A DNA stretch of 64,000 nucleotides from Actinoplanes oryzae (GTDB taxonomy: Bacteria; Actinomycetota; Actinomycetes; Mycobacteriales; Micromonosporaceae), in the NCBI RefSeq assembly GCF_030757795.1, contig NZ_JAUQWH010000001.1, positions 1 through 64,000 of the forward strand. The letters run 5' to 3'. The position numbers were made by a program, and so were the translations under genes. Numbering within the stretch: position 1 is the stretch's first letter; each line of letters starts with the position of its first letter. Positions 45,531-55,700 of this stretch are shown here, piece after piece. The notes under the pieces were generated by a model. The model was not told the DNA's origin. It ran no database searches and was given only the letters and a program-made list of their open reading frames with translations.

Positions 45531-46712
45531 GTGACCAGTTCGGTGATCGTGAGCGGCGCTCGTACCCCGATGGGCCGCCTCCTCGGCAACCTCAAGAACG
45601 TGCCCGCCACCGCGCTCGGTGGCCACGCCATCGCCGCGGCCCTGGAGCGCGGCGGGGTGCGCCCGGAGCAGGTGGAGTACGTGATCATGGGCCAGGTGCT
45701 CCAGGCGGGCACCGGTCAGATCACCGCGCGGCAGGCAGCCGTCGCCGCGGGCATCCCGATGCGCGTGCCGGCCCTCACGGTGAACAAGGTGTGCCTGTCC
45801 GGCCTGGACGCCATCGCGCTCGCCGACCAGCTGATCCGCGCCGGCGAGTTCGACATCGTGGTGGCCGGCGGCATGGAGTCGATGACCAACGCCCCGCACC
45901 TGATGCTGGGCCAGCGCCAGGGCAAGAAGTACGGCGACATCCTGGTCCGCGACCACACCGCGTACGACGGCCTCATGGACCCGTGGCTGGGCATCTCGAT
46001 GGGCGAGTCGACCGAGCAGTCCGGCAAGGGCCTCGGCATCTCCCGCGCCGAGCAGGACGCCTTCGCCGCGCTGAGTCACCAGCGGGCCGCCGCCGCGCAG
46101 GCCGAGGGGCGCTTCGCCGAGGAGATCGCCCCGCTGCGGGCCGGGCAGCGCGACAGCGACCCGCTCATCGACACCGACGAGGGCGTACGCCCGGATGCCA
46201 CCGCCGATTCCCTGGCGAAGCTGCGCCCGGCGTTCGCCAAGGATGGGACGATCACGGCCGGCAGCGCCTCGCCGATCTCCGACGGGGCCGCCGCGGTCGT
46301 GGTGATGAGCAGGGCCAAGGCCGAGGAGCTGGGGCTGACCTGGCTCGCCGAGGTCGGCGCCCACGGCAACGTCGCGGGCCCGGACAGCTCGCTGCAGGCC
46401 CAGCCGGCCCACGCGATCCAGCACGCGCTCACCAAGGCCGGCCTCGCCGTCGGCGACCTCGACCTGATCGAGATGAACGAGGCCTTCGCCCAGGTGGTCA
46501 TCCACTCCATGCGCGAGCTGAAGGTGTCCGAGGACATCGTCAACGTCAACGGCGGCGCCATCGCCCTGGGCCACCCGATCGGCATGTCGGGAGCCCGGCT
46601 CGTGCTCACCCTCGCGCTGGAGCTGAAGCGCCGGGGCGGCGGCACGGGCGCGGCAGCCCTGTGCGGCGGCGGCGGCCAGGGCGACGCGCTGATCATCAAG
46701 GTGCCCGCGTGA
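45531..46712 (+). CDS. Acetyl-CoA C-acetyltransferase (thiolase)
   Basis: The 393-residue thiolase has the acyl-accepting Cys in [13 protein letters not shown] (Cys88), the catalytic His in [16 protein letters not shown] and the second Cys in [11 protein letters not shown]. It condenses two acetyl-CoA or cleaves 3-ketoacyl-CoA. By position it is the counterpart of mycobacterial fadA4. GTG start. Its last codons and stop are duplicated in a 51-bp tandem repeat just downstream. Confidence 0.94.
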   Translation: MTSSVIVSGARTPMGRLLGNLKNVPATALGGHAIAAALERGGVRPEQVEYVIMGQVLQAGTGQITARQAAVAAGIPMRVPALTVNKVCLSGLDAIALADQLIRAGEFDIVVAGGMESMTNAPHLMLGQRQGKKYGDILVRDHTAYDGLMDPWLGISMGESTEQSGKGLGISRAEQDAFAALSHQRAAAAQAEGRFAEEIAPLRAGQRDSDPLIDTDEGVRPDATADSLAKLRPAFAKDGTITAGSASPISDGAAAVVVMSRAKAEELGLTWLAEVGAHGNVAGPDSSLQAQPAHAIQHALTKAGLAVGDLDLIEMNEAFAQVVIHSMRELKVSEDIVNVNGGAIALGHPIGMSGARLVLTLALELKRRGGGTGAAALCGGGGQGDALIIKVPA

Positions 46713-46791
46713 GCGAGCGGGCGCCCGGCTCGGGCGGGGCTGATCATCAAGGTGCCGGCGTGAGTGGGCGGGCGCCCGGCTCGGGTGAGAC
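46690..46791 (+). repeat. 51-bp tandem duplication of the thiolase 3' end
   Basis: Bases 46690-46740 (from TGATCATCAAGGTGCCCGCG, including the stop) are repeated at 46741-46791 with about six substitutions. The second copy fills almost the whole gap before meaB. Confidence 0.9.
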
Positions 46792-46800
46792 AGTGCCCGC

Positions 46801-47754
46801 ATGAGGAAGGACGTGCCCGCGCTGGTGGCCGGCGCGCGGAACGGGGAAGCCCGGTCCGTCGCCCGGCTGATCAGCATGGTGGAGGACGGCGACCCGCGGC
46901 TGCGCGAGGTCGCCGCGGCCCTGGCGCCCTATGCCGGCCGCGCCCAGGTGGTCGGCCTCACGGGCTCGCCCGGCGTGGGCAAGTCCACCACCACCAACGA
47001 GCTGGTGCGTGCCCTGCGTGCCGAAGGTCACCGGGTCGGCGTGCTGGCGGTCGACCCGTCCAGCCCGTTCACCGGGGGAGCGATCCTCGGCGACCGGATC
47101 CGCATGCAGGAGCACACCACCGATCCCGGCGTCTACATCCGGTCCATGTCCAGCCGGGGTCAGCTCGGCGGGCTGGCCGCCGCCACCCCGCAGGCGGTGC
47201 GCGTGCTGGAGGGCGCCGGCTGTGACGTGATCCTGGTCGAGACGGTCGGCGTCGGGCAGGCCGAGGTGGAGATCGCGACCCTGGCCGACACCACGCTGGT
47301 TCTGCTCGCGCCGGGGATGGGCGACGCAATCCAGGCCGTCAAGGCGGGCATCCTGGAGATCGCCGACGTCTTCGTGGTCAACAAGGCGGACCGCCCGGGC
47401 GCGGACGCGACCTACCGCGACATCCAGGGCATGCTCGGCCTCGGGGAGCGGGCCCCCGGCGACTGGCGGCCGCAGGTCGTGCGGGCGACGGCGGTCAAGG
47501 GTGAGGGCATCGGCGACGTGGCCGCGGCGATCGCGAAGCATCGTGCCTGGCTGAGCACCGGCGACCGGCTGCGGGCCGCGCATGAGCGGCGGGCCGCCGT
47601 CGAGGTCGAGGCGATCGCGCTGGGCACGCTGCGCGCCCGGCTGGGCAACCTGCACGACGGTACGGGTCTCGGCAAGCTCGCGTCGCAGGTCGCCGCCGGG
47701 GAGCTCGACCCGTACACGGCCGCGGACACCCTCGTCGCCGAGCTGCGCCCGTAG
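46801..47754 (+). CDS. meaB: MeaB-type GTPase chaperone of B12-dependent acyl-CoA mutase
   Basis: MeaB (ArgK/MMAA family) protects and reloads methylmalonyl-CoA mutase with adenosylcobalamin. The 317-residue protein has the P-loop GSPGVGKST (residues 55-63), VLAVDPSSPFTGGAILGDRIRM, the switch region RSMSSRGQLGGLA, ILVETVGVGQAE and the base motif NKAD. It is encoded right after the thiolase gene, separated only by that gene's duplicated tail. The adenosyltransferase (23523) and a mutase large subunit (62769) are in the same window. Confidence 0.95.
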   Translation: MRKDVPALVAGARNGEARSVARLISMVEDGDPRLREVAAALAPYAGRAQVVGLTGSPGVGKSTTTNELVRALRAEGHRVGVLAVDPSSPFTGGAILGDRIRMQEHTTDPGVYIRSMSSRGQLGGLAAATPQAVRVLEGAGCDVILVETVGVGQAEVEIATLADTTLVLLAPGMGDAIQAVKAGILEIADVFVVNKADRPGADATYRDIQGMLGLGERAPGDWRPQVVRATAVKGEGIGDVAAAIAKHRAWLSTGDRLRAAHERRAAVEVEAIALGTLRARLGNLHDGTGLGKLASQVAAGELDPYTAADTLVAELRP

Positions 47755-47923
47755 CCGGCAGCACCGCGGTCACGGCCGGACGCGCTCGGGGGCGGATCCC
47801 GGGGACGGTCAGCCGGTCCAAAAGGTGCACTTCGCCCCGCTCGGCGGGAGCCGTTGTGACGTCCGATATCGCCTGCCCGGCGGCGCGGCGGACCGGGGGT
47901 TCAGCGTGCGAGACTAGGTAACC

Positions 47924-48859
47924 ATGAGCGACCCACGGACCACTCCGTCGATCTTCACCCGCGGCGCGGTCGACCTCGGTGCCCTGCGCCCGGCGAGCAA
48001 GCCCGCGCAGCCCGCCCCCGCGAGCGCCGCGGGTGGCGCTGCCCCGGCCGGTGCCGGGCCCGCGGGCTTCCCGGGCGCCCCGGCCGCCGGTGCCTCGATC
48101 ATCGACGTGACCGAAGAGAATTTCCAGACGACGGTGCTGCAGCTCTCGCTGAGCACCCCCGTCATCCTCGATTTCTGGGCCGAGTGGTGCGAGCCCTGCA
48201 AGCAGCTCTCCCCGGTGCTGGAGAAGCTGGCCGCCGAGGGCGGCGGCAGCTGGATCCTGGGCAAGGTCGACGTGGACGCCAATCCGCGGCTGGCCCAGGC
48301 GCTGCGCGTGCAGGGCATCCCGATGGTCGTGGCGATCGTGGGCGGCCAGCTCGTCGAGGGCTTCACCGGCGTGCTGCCCGAGGCGGAGGTCCGCCGCTAC
48401 GTCGACGCGGTGCTCAAGGCCGGCGGCGTGGAGGTCGCGGCGGCCGAGGACCCGCGGCTCGACGCGGCCGACGACGCGCTGATGACCGGGGACCTGGACG
48501 AGGCCGAGGCCGCGTACAAGAAGATCCTCGCCGAGTCGCCGCAGGACCACGCCGCCGAGTCGGGGCTGGCCCAGGTGGAGCTCTACCGGCGGATCACCGG
48601 CGTCGACCCGACGACCGCGCTGGCCAAGGCCGACGCCGACCCGGCGGACGTCGCGGCCCAGCAGCTCGCCGCCGACATCGAGGTCCTCAGCGGACAGGCC
48701 CCGGAGGCCTACGAGCGGCTGGTCGCCCTGGTCAAGCGCACCTCGGGGGACGAGCGCGACGCCGTCCGCAAGCACCTGCTGTCCCTGTTCACCGTCGCCG
48801 GGCCGGACGATCCGGCCGTGGCGAGCGCGCGCCGCGCCCTCGCCCGCGCACTCTTCTAG
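47924..48859 (+). CDS. YbbN/CnoX-like thioredoxin-TPR co-chaperone
   Basis: The 311-residue protein has a Pro/Ala-rich N-terminal linker (residues 20-58), then a thioredoxin domain with FWAEWCEPCKQ (Cys89, Cys92) and the cis-Pro motif GIPMVVAIVGG. The C-terminal half is helical TPR-like repeats (DAADDALMTGDLDEAEAAYKKILAESPQDHAAE). This matches YbbN/CnoX, which binds oxidised or unfolded proteins. It keeps a CxxC, so redox activity is possible. It is the counterpart of mycobacterial Rv1324 by position. Confidence 0.92.
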   Translation: MSDPRTTPSIFTRGAVDLGALRPASKPAQPAPASAAGGAAPAGAGPAGFPGAPAAGASIIDVTEENFQTTVLQLSLSTPVILDFWAEWCEPCKQLSPVLEKLAAEGGGSWILGKVDVDANPRLAQALRVQGIPMVVAIVGGQLVEGFTGVLPEAEVRRYVDAVLKAGGVEVAAAEDPRLDAADDALMTGDLDEAEAAYKKILAESPQDHAAESGLAQVELYRRITGVDPTTALAKADADPADVAAQQLAADIEVLSGQAPEAYERLVALVKRTSGDERDAVRKHLLSLFTVAGPDDPAVASARRALARALF

Positions 48860-48865
48860 AGAGGT

Positions 48866-48973
48866 ACCTCGTGGACCGCTGAGGCCGCCGGGCCGGGGTA
48901 TTGACCAGATAGCCGCAGCTCAAAAGACTGGTCATCGCCGAAACTCGCGCCGGGTCGCCGTGGTCCACGAGGT
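48866..48973 (+). promoter_or_regulatory. Nested inverted repeats upstream of the arginase-like gene
   Basis: An outer 12-bp arm ACCTCGTGGACC (48866-48877) is perfectly complementary to GGTCCACGAGGT (48962-48973). Inside it, TGACCAG (48902) pairs with CTGGTCA (48928). The inner arms overlap a possible promoter (TTGACC, 17 bases, AAGACT). It ends 24 bases before the start codon. It could be a folded leader RNA or a pair of repressor sites. Confidence 0.55.
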
Positions 48974-48997
48974 GATCTTCTTCGTTACGGGGGCTCC

Positions 48998-50488
48998 ATG
49001 CGCCGGATAGCCGTACTCGACGCACCGTCCAACCTCGGCCTGCGCCCGCCCACCGCCACCTCGGTCCCGGGCGTCGCCAAGGCGCCCGGCGCCCTGCGCG
49101 ACGCCGGCCTGCTGCGCCGCCTCGACGCCCGCGACGCCGGGTGCCTGACCCCGCCCCGGTACGACCCCGGCGACTGGCGCCCCGGCGACGGCGTCGCGCA
49201 CGCCCGCGAGATCGGCGTCTACTCGCGCCGGCTGGCCGACCGGATCGGGGCGATCATCGACCGGGGGGAGTTCCCGGTCGTGCTGGGCGGGGACTGCTCG
49301 ATCGTCCTCGGCTCGGCGCTGGCCATGAACAGGCTGGGCGAGGCGGTCGGCGGCCGCGTCGGGCTGGTCTTCGTGGACGGACACTCCGACTTCCGGCACC
49401 CGGGCAACGCGTCCTACGTCGGCGCGGCCGCGGGCGAGGACCTGGCGCTCGTCACCGGCCGGGGCCAGGCCAACCTGACGGCGATCGAGGGCCGCCGCCC
49501 CTACTACCGCGACATCGACGTGGTCGTCATGGGCATCCGCGCCCAGGACGAGTACAGACTGGACCTGCAGGCGGCCGGCATCGTCACCCGCCCGGTCCCG
49601 GCGCTGCGGGCCGAGGGTGCCGCGCGCAGCGCGCAGTGGGCGCAGGAGCAGCTGCTGGACTGCGCCGGCTACTGGGTCCACCTCGACGTGGACGTCCTGG
49701 ACCCGGCCGTGCTGCCCGCGGTGGACGCGCCGGAGCCGGGCGGCATCGCCTTCCCGGAGCTGGAGATCCTGCTGTCCGGGCTGGTCGGCTCGCCGCACTG
49801 CCTGGGCGTGGAGATCACCGTCTTCGACCCCGACTACGACCCCGACGGCGTGTACGCCGAGGAGATCACCGCCGCGCTCGTGGCGGGCCTGCAGTCGGCG
49901 CACGCGGTCGACCTGCGCCCCGACCTCGTGGCGGCGCGCGCGGACCTGCTCGCCCCGGAGGCGCCGGGCCTGCTCGCCGCGCAGGAAAAGCCGGAGGACG
50001 CCGAGGAGGAGCCCGCCCCGCAGCCGGAGCCGCTCGAAGAGCCGGAGCCGGAGCCGGCGGCCGCGCACCAAGAGCCGGAGCCGGCGGCCGCTTACGAAGA
50101 GCCCGAGCCGGAGCCGGCGGCCGCGGCAGAACAGCCCGCTCCGGAAGCGGAAGAAGAGCCCGATCCGGAGGAGCCCGATCCGGAGGAGGAGCCCGAGGCT
50201 GCGTGGAAGGAGCCGGAGGCCCCCGAGGAGGAGCCCGAGGCCGCGCGGAAAGAGCCGGAGGCCCCGGACGAGGAGCCCGAGGCCGCGTGGAAGGAGCCGG
50301 CGGCCCCGCAGGAGGAGCCCGAGCCGGAGGACGAGCACGAGCTGCGCCCCCTCGGCTCGCTGCCGCTGCTCGACTCGGAGCCGCTGCCGGCGACGATGCC
50401 GGGCATGCTGCGCCCGCGGCGGACAGAGGAGTTCTCCCTGCCCGCCCAGCGACCCGCCTTCGAGATCAACCCCGAGGCGCTGACCTGA
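48998..50488 (+). CDS. Arginase/agmatinase-fold protein with long acidic repeat tail
   Basis: Residues 1-315 form an arginase-superfamily domain with the metal motifs GGDCSIVLG, FVDGHSDF and HLDVDVLDP, so both manganese sites look intact. DGHSD replaces the more usual DAHxD. From about residue 325 a disordered, very acidic Pro/Glu/Ala tail of over 100 residues follows, with a 14-residue unit (EPEAAWKEPEAPEE) repeated about three times. It then ends in a short hydrophobic/basic stretch (RPRRTEEFSLPAQRPAFEINPEALT). The substrate may be arginine, agmatine, another guanidino compound or a formimino compound; it cannot be told from the sequence. Confidence 0.85.
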   Translation: MRRIAVLDAPSNLGLRPPTATSVPGVAKAPGALRDAGLLRRLDARDAGCLTPPRYDPGDWRPGDGVAHAREIGVYSRRLADRIGAIIDRGEFPVVLGGDCSIVLGSALAMNRLGEAVGGRVGLVFVDGHSDFRHPGNASYVGAAAGEDLALVTGRGQANLTAIEGRRPYYRDIDVVVMGIRAQDEYRLDLQAAGIVTRPVPALRAEGAARSAQWAQEQLLDCAGYWVHLDVDVLDPAVLPAVDAPEPGGIAFPELEILLSGLVGSPHCLGVEITVFDPDYDPDGVYAEEITAALVAGLQSAHAVDLRPDLVAARADLLAPEAPGLLAAQEKPEDAEEEPAPQPEPLEEPEPEPAAAHQEPEPAAAYEEPEPEPAAAAEQPAPEAEEEPDPEEPDPEEEPEAAWKEPEAPEEEPEAARKEPEAPDEEPEAAWKEPAAPQEEPEPEDEHELRPLGSLPLLDSEPLPATMPGMLRPRRTEEFSLPAQRPAFEINPEALT

Positions 50489-50563
50489 CGGTCAAACCGA
50501 GCGCTGACCTGACGGTCGCCCCGGGATGCGGGCCTGACGGTCACCCCGGGGATGCTGACCTGA
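50477..50563 (+). repeat. Degenerate repeats of the arginase-like gene's stop region
   Basis: GCGCTGACCTGACGGTC (50477-50493, which includes the stop TGA) recurs at 50501-50517. Partial copies follow at 50533 (CCTGACGGTC) and 50554 (GCTGACCTGA). They fill the whole gap before the convergent penicillin-binding protein gene. Confidence 0.85.
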
Positions 50564-50564
50564 G

Positions 50565-52496
50565 TCACTTGGCCAGCGCGGTGAGGAAGCGCTGCGCGAT
50601 CGGGACGGCGGCCTCCGAGCCCGCCCCGCCATTCTGCACCATGACGGCGAAGGCGACGTCACCCTGCCAGCCGACGAACCACGAGTGCGTGTCCTCGGAG
50701 CCGGTCTTGAACTCGGCCGTCCCGGTCTTGCCGGAGACCGGGCCGCCGGGGACGGACTTGAGCTTGGTGCCCGTGCCCTTCGTCACCACCTCGCGCATCA
50801 TCGTGCGCAGCGGCTGCACCGAGCTGTCCTTCAGCGCGGGCCCGTCGGCGGCGGGCGCGGCGGGCGCCGGGTCGAGCACGAGCTTGGGCTGCTTGAACTG
50901 CCCGCGGGCCACGGCGGCGGTCGCGGCGGCCATGGCGAGCGGGCTCATCGCCGTCGCGCCCTGGCCGAAGGAGGCGGCGGCCAGCTCCTGGGGCGAGTCG
51001 GCCGGCGACAGCTTGCCGCTGAAGGATGCCACGCCGAGGTCCCATGTGCCGCCCAGGCCGACCTCGGTGGCCGCGGCGCGCAGCCCGTCGGCGCCCAGCT
51101 TCGACGACAGGCCGACGAAGGCGGTGTTGCACGACTTGGCGAAGTCGGTGCGGAACGGCACCGGGCCGAGCGCCATGTCGTGCGAGTTGCCGAACTCCTG
51201 GCTGCCGACCTTGGCGGTCTTCGGGCAGTTCACCTTGGCGTCCAGCGTCACGGCGCCCTTGTCGAGCAGGCCGAGCGCGGTGACCATCTTGAACGTGGAG
51301 CCGGGCGGCACCTGGCCGGTCATGGCGGTGTTCACGGCGGCGCCGTCGGGGCCGTTCGTGACGGCGAGCACCGAGGAGTCGCTGATCCGGATGGCCACCA
51401 GCGCGCTCGGGTGCTTCTCGGGGACGACTGCGGCGTCGGCGGCCGTCTGGGTCTTCTCGTCGAGCGTCAGCTTGATCGGCTTGCCGGCCACGGGCGCGGA
51501 GGTGAACAGGGCCGCGTCGTCCTCGACCTGGTCGTCCGGCGTCTTGCGGGCGATGACCACGTTGAGACCCGCGGTGCCGCGCAGCTGGGTGTCGTACTTC
51601 TCCTGCAGGCCGCCGTGGCCCACCTGGTCGCCCTGCGCGATCTGGTCGGGGTGGGCGTCGATGTCCTCCCGGGTCGCCGGGTCCGCCGTGCCGAGCACCG
51701 CCCGGGCGAAGACGCGGCTCGGCGCCAGCTCCCGCTTCTCCTGGCGGAACCGAGTGCCCTTGAGGTCGTACACCTTGGGCTTGATCTTGGCGTAATCCGC
51801 GTTGCGCAGCGTGATCACGTCGACGAACGCGCCCGGGTCGGCGTTGCGCAGCCGGGTCGTGAGGTCCGGCTGGTCGAGGTCCACCTTGATCGTCTTGAGC
51901 GCGGCGGCCACGTCCTTGACCAGCTTGCCCTGGTCCTCGACGGCCTGCGGCTCGATGCCGATGGTCGTGACCCCGCGGGCGGTGACCAGCGGCTGCCCGT
52001 CGGGCCCGAGCACGTCGGCCCGGTCGGCGGTCGTGCGCCGCAGTTCCATCCGGTCGCCGGCGGTCAGCTTCTCGTGCAGCACGGTCGGGTCCCAGACGAC
52101 CCGCCAGCCGTCGGTGTTGCGCTTGGTGAGGCGCACGGTGCTCTGGTACGACCACGGCACGCCGCCGGGCAGCGTCCAGTCCAGCTTGATCGGCTCGGTG
52201 GCGTCGTCGTCACCCGTCGACGACGCGTCCCCCGCGGGACTGACCTTGAGCGACGACTTCGTGAGGTCGCCGGTGAGCGCCTTGAGCTCGGCCTGCACGT
52301 CGGCGGCGGCGATCCGGCTGCCGGCCGCGGTGACGAATCCGATCTTGCTCAGGTCGCCGCCCTGCCACCCGGCGAGGAAGGCCTCGACGGTGTCCTCCGG
52401 TTTGTCGCCGCCGGAGCACGCCACGAGCCCGGCCCCGGCCAGGAGCAGGCCTGTAACGGCCGCGAGGGGTCGGCGGACCTTTCCGCTGCGGTGCAT
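50565..52496 (-). CDS. Lipoprotein class B penicillin-binding protein (MecA-like architecture)
   Basis: The 643-residue DD-transpeptidase has a lipoprotein signal (LAAVTGLLLAGAGLVACSGG), an NTF2-like N-terminal domain (EDTVEAFLAGWQGGDLSKIGFVT), a PBP dimerisation region and the transpeptidase domain. That domain has STFK (near residue 399), SCN (FAKSCNTAFVG) and SGKTGTAEF. The order resembles MecA/PBP2a-type proteins and the PbpA-like lipoproteins of actinomycetes. Lipid anchoring instead of a transmembrane helix is predicted. It diverges from the glutamate dehydrogenase gene. The ATG at 52496 follows AAAGGGG. Confidence 0.92.
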   Translation of the reverse strand: MHRSGKVRRPLAAVTGLLLAGAGLVACSGGDKPEDTVEAFLAGWQGGDLSKIGFVTAAGSRIAAADVQAELKALTGDLTKSSLKVSPAGDASSTGDDDATEPIKLDWTLPGGVPWSYQSTVRLTKRNTDGWRVVWDPTVLHEKLTAGDRMELRRTTADRADVLGPDGQPLVTARGVTTIGIEPQAVEDQGKLVKDVAAALKTIKVDLDQPDLTTRLRNADPGAFVDVITLRNADYAKIKPKVYDLKGTRFRQEKRELAPSRVFARAVLGTADPATREDIDAHPDQIAQGDQVGHGGLQEKYDTQLRGTAGLNVVIARKTPDDQVEDDAALFTSAPVAGKPIKLTLDEKTQTAADAAVVPEKHPSALVAIRISDSSVLAVTNGPDGAAVNTAMTGQVPPGSTFKMVTALGLLDKGAVTLDAKVNCPKTAKVGSQEFGNSHDMALGPVPFRTDFAKSCNTAFVGLSSKLGADGLRAAATEVGLGGTWDLGVASFSGKLSPADSPQELAAASFGQGATAMSPLAMAAATAAVARGQFKQPKLVLDPAPAAPAADGPALKDSSVQPLRTMMREVVTKGTGTKLKSVPGGPVSGKTGTAEFKTGSEDTHSWFVGWQGDVAFAVMVQNGGAGSEAAVPIAQRFLTALAK

Positions 52497-52650
52497 CGAG
52501 CTGCCCCTTTCCGGGTACGGCAGAGAAACCGTACGGAACGGTAGCGCCTGGTGTCTCGTCACGAGGTCCCGTGCTACCGGAGTGGAAGCAAACCGTGGCC
52601 GGATCTTCTCCGCACACCTCCCGTCCGCCCGCGCTGTCGGAGGGGGGAAC

Positions 52651-52656
52651 TAGGCT
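52651..52656 (+). promoter_or_regulatory. Candidate -10 box of the glutamate dehydrogenase gene (TAGGCT)
   Basis: TAGGCT lies 53 bases before the ATG, followed by a small stem (ACCCAC/GTGGGT, 52675-52692) just upstream of the GAGGGGAG ribosome site. No -35 is evident. Confidence 0.35.
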
Positions 52657-52708
52657 GAGGGCCGACACGTCGAACCCACAGTGTCGTGGGTGAGGGGAGC
52701 CGTCTGCC

Positions 52709-55700
52709 ATGCCCGCAACCGACGAGGCAGCTCACGAAAGCGATCCGGAGCTGGACTTCGGCCCCGGTCCCGGTCTCGCCCTGACGGGCCGGCTGGGTGC
52801 GTCCGAGGAGGATCTCGACGAGCCGCTGCCCAACGCCGAGCGCCTGGTGGCGCAGGCCGTGGCCCGGGCCGGCGAGGACCACGCCACGGCCACGCTGGTC
52901 GACCGGTTCTGGCGGTTCGCCCCGGACGAGGAGCTCGTCGGCTACACGCCGGAGGAGATGTTCTCCGCCGCCCGCGAGCACCGTGAGCTGGCCGCCGCCC
53001 GGCTCCCCGGCGAGCTGAAGCTCGACATCAGCGCGCCGTGCGAGGACCAGCCGCACACCGTCATCTCGATCGTGACCGACGACATGCCGTTCCTCGTCGA
53101 CTCGACCACCGCGCTGCTCACCGCCCACCAGCTCCAGGTGCACCTGCTCGTGCACCCGCTCATCGTCGTGCGCCGCGAGCCGCTGGGCGCGCTGGCGCAG
53201 GTCGAGGCCAACGTCGAGCCCGACGACGCGATCGAGGGCGACCTCGTGGAGAGCTGGATCCGGGTCGAGATCGATCCCGTCCGCACCGAGGAGGCCCGCG
53301 AGCAGCTGCACAACGAGCTGCGCCGGGTGCTGACCGACGTCCGCGACGCCGTCGACGACTGGCCCCGGATGCGCCAGCGGGCCCTGGTCATCGCCGACGA
53401 GCTGGCCACCGCGCGGGGCACGGAGTCCAAGCTCCCGGTGCCGGACAAGGACGTCACGGACTCGGTCGAGCTGCTCAAGTGGCTCGCGCACGACCACTTC
53501 ACGTTCCTCGGCTACCGCGAGTACCACCTGGACGGCGATCTGCTGTCGGCCGTACCCGGAAGTGGTCTGGGCATTTTGCGGGGTGACCAGAGCACCGCGC
53601 GCAAGCTGTCGTCGATGGCCCCCGAGGCCCACCAGCGGGCGCTGGAGAAGCGGCTGCTGGTGATCACCAAGGCGAACTCGCGGGCCACGGTGCACCGCTC
53701 GGCCTATCTGGACTACATCGGCGTCAAGGTCTTCAACGACCAGGGCGAGGTGTGCGGCGAGCGGCGCTTCCTCGGGCTCTTCTCCAGCTCGGCCTATCGC
53801 ACGAGCGTGCGCGAGCTGCCGGTCGTGCGCCGCAAGGTGATGGAGGTGCTGGACCGCTCGGGCCTGTCCCCGCGCGGGCACTCCGGCAAGGACCTGCTGC
53901 AGATCCTGGAGACCTATCCGCGCGACGAGCTCTTCCAGATCAAGACCGATGACCTGTACGAGGCCGTGATCGGCGTGCTGCGCATGGCCGGCCGCCGCCA
54001 GCTGCGCCTCTTCCTGCGCCGCGACGGCTACGGCCGGTTCATCTCGTGCCTGATCTATCTGCCGCGGGACCGGTTCACCACCGGCAACCGGCAGGCCATG
54101 CAGGAGATCCTGCTGCGCGAGCTGAACGGCGTCGGCGTCGACTACACGACCCGGGTGACCGAGCGGATGCTGGCCCGGGTGCACTTCATCGTGCGCACCG
54201 ACCCGGCCGACCCGCCCGGCGGCGTCGACCCCAACGTGCTGGCCGAGCGGCTCGCCGACGCGACCCGGATGTGGGACGACGACTTCTCGCTGGTGCTGGA
54301 GCGCAAGGTGGGCGAGGAGCCGGCCAAGGAGCTGTTCCAGCGCTACACGGCGGCGTTCCCCGACAGCTACAAGGACGGCCATACGCCGTACGAGGCCGTG
54401 CTCGACATCGCCAAGCTGGAGCTGCTCGAGGAGTCCGGCCAGCTGGAGATGCACCTCTACCGCAAGCGGCGGCTCGACCGGGACGGCTGCGCCGAGCCGG
54501 ACGACAGCGACGTGCGGTTCAAGGTCTTCCGCTACGGCGAGCCGATGATGCTCTCGGCCGTGCTGCCCGTCCTGCACTCGCTCGGCGTCGAGGTGGTCGA
54601 CGAGCGGCCCTACGAGGTGCGGCGGGCCGACGGGACGGTCTATCTCTACGACTTCGGCCTGCAGCCGCCGTCGTCGCATCACGAGCTTTCCGAGGTACGC
54701 CCCCAGGTCGAGAACGCCTTCGCCGCCGCGTGGCAGAACGAGACCGAGGTGGACGGCTTCAACGAGCTGGTCCTGCGGGCGGGGCTCACCTGGCGGCAAG
54801 TGGTGGTGCTGCGCGCCTACGCGAAGTACCAGCGGCAGACCGGCAACGTGTTCTCGCAGCGCTACGTGGAGTCGACCTTCGTCGCGTACCCGGAGATCAC
54901 CCGCCTGCTCGTCCGGCTCTTCGAGACGCGCTTCTCGCCGCGGCTGGAGGTCGGCGAGGGGGAGCGCATCCGGCGTGCCGAGGACCTGGTCGAGCGGATC
55001 ACCGAGCTGCTCGACGGCGTGGAGAGCCTCGACCAGGACAGGATCCTCCGGTCGTACCTGCGGCTGATGCAGGCTACGTTGCGCACGAGCTTCTTCCAGC
55101 GCGGTGCGGACGGGCGGCCCAAGTCGTACGTGGCCTTCAAGCTGGACCCGACGGCGATCCCCGACCTGCCGCAGCCCCGCCCGAAGTTCGAGATCTTCGT
55201 CTACTCGCCGCGCTTCGAGGGCGTCCACCTGCGCTTCGGCGCCGTGGCCCGGGGCGGGCTGCGCTGGTCGGACCGGCGCGAGGACTTCCGCACCGAGGTG
55301 CTCGGCCTGGTCAAGGCGCAGATGGTCAAGAATGCCGTGATCGTGCCGGTCGGCGCCAAGGGCGGCTTCGTGCTCAAGCAGCGGCCGGGCGACCGCGACG
55401 AGGCCGTGGCCTGCTACAAGCTCTTCATCGGCGCGCTGCTCGACGTCACCGACAACATCCACAGCGGCAAGATCGTGCCGCCGGTGGACGTGGTGCGCCA
55501 CGACGGCGACGACCCCTATCTGGTGGTGGCCGCCGACAAGGGCACCGCGACGTTCTCAGACACGGCCAACGAGATCTCGGTCGGCCGCGACTTCTGGATG
55601 GGCGACGCGTTCGCCTCCGGCGGGTCGGCGGGCTACGACCACAAGAAGATGGGCATCACCGCCCGCGGCGCGTGGGAGTCGGTCAAGAAGCACTTCCGCG

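Noticed and set aside
52574..55501. A 975-codon minus-strand frame opposite glutamate dehydrogenase
   Set aside because: It is an antisense shadow rich in His/Gln/Val/Leu; the sense strand encodes an unmistakable enzyme.
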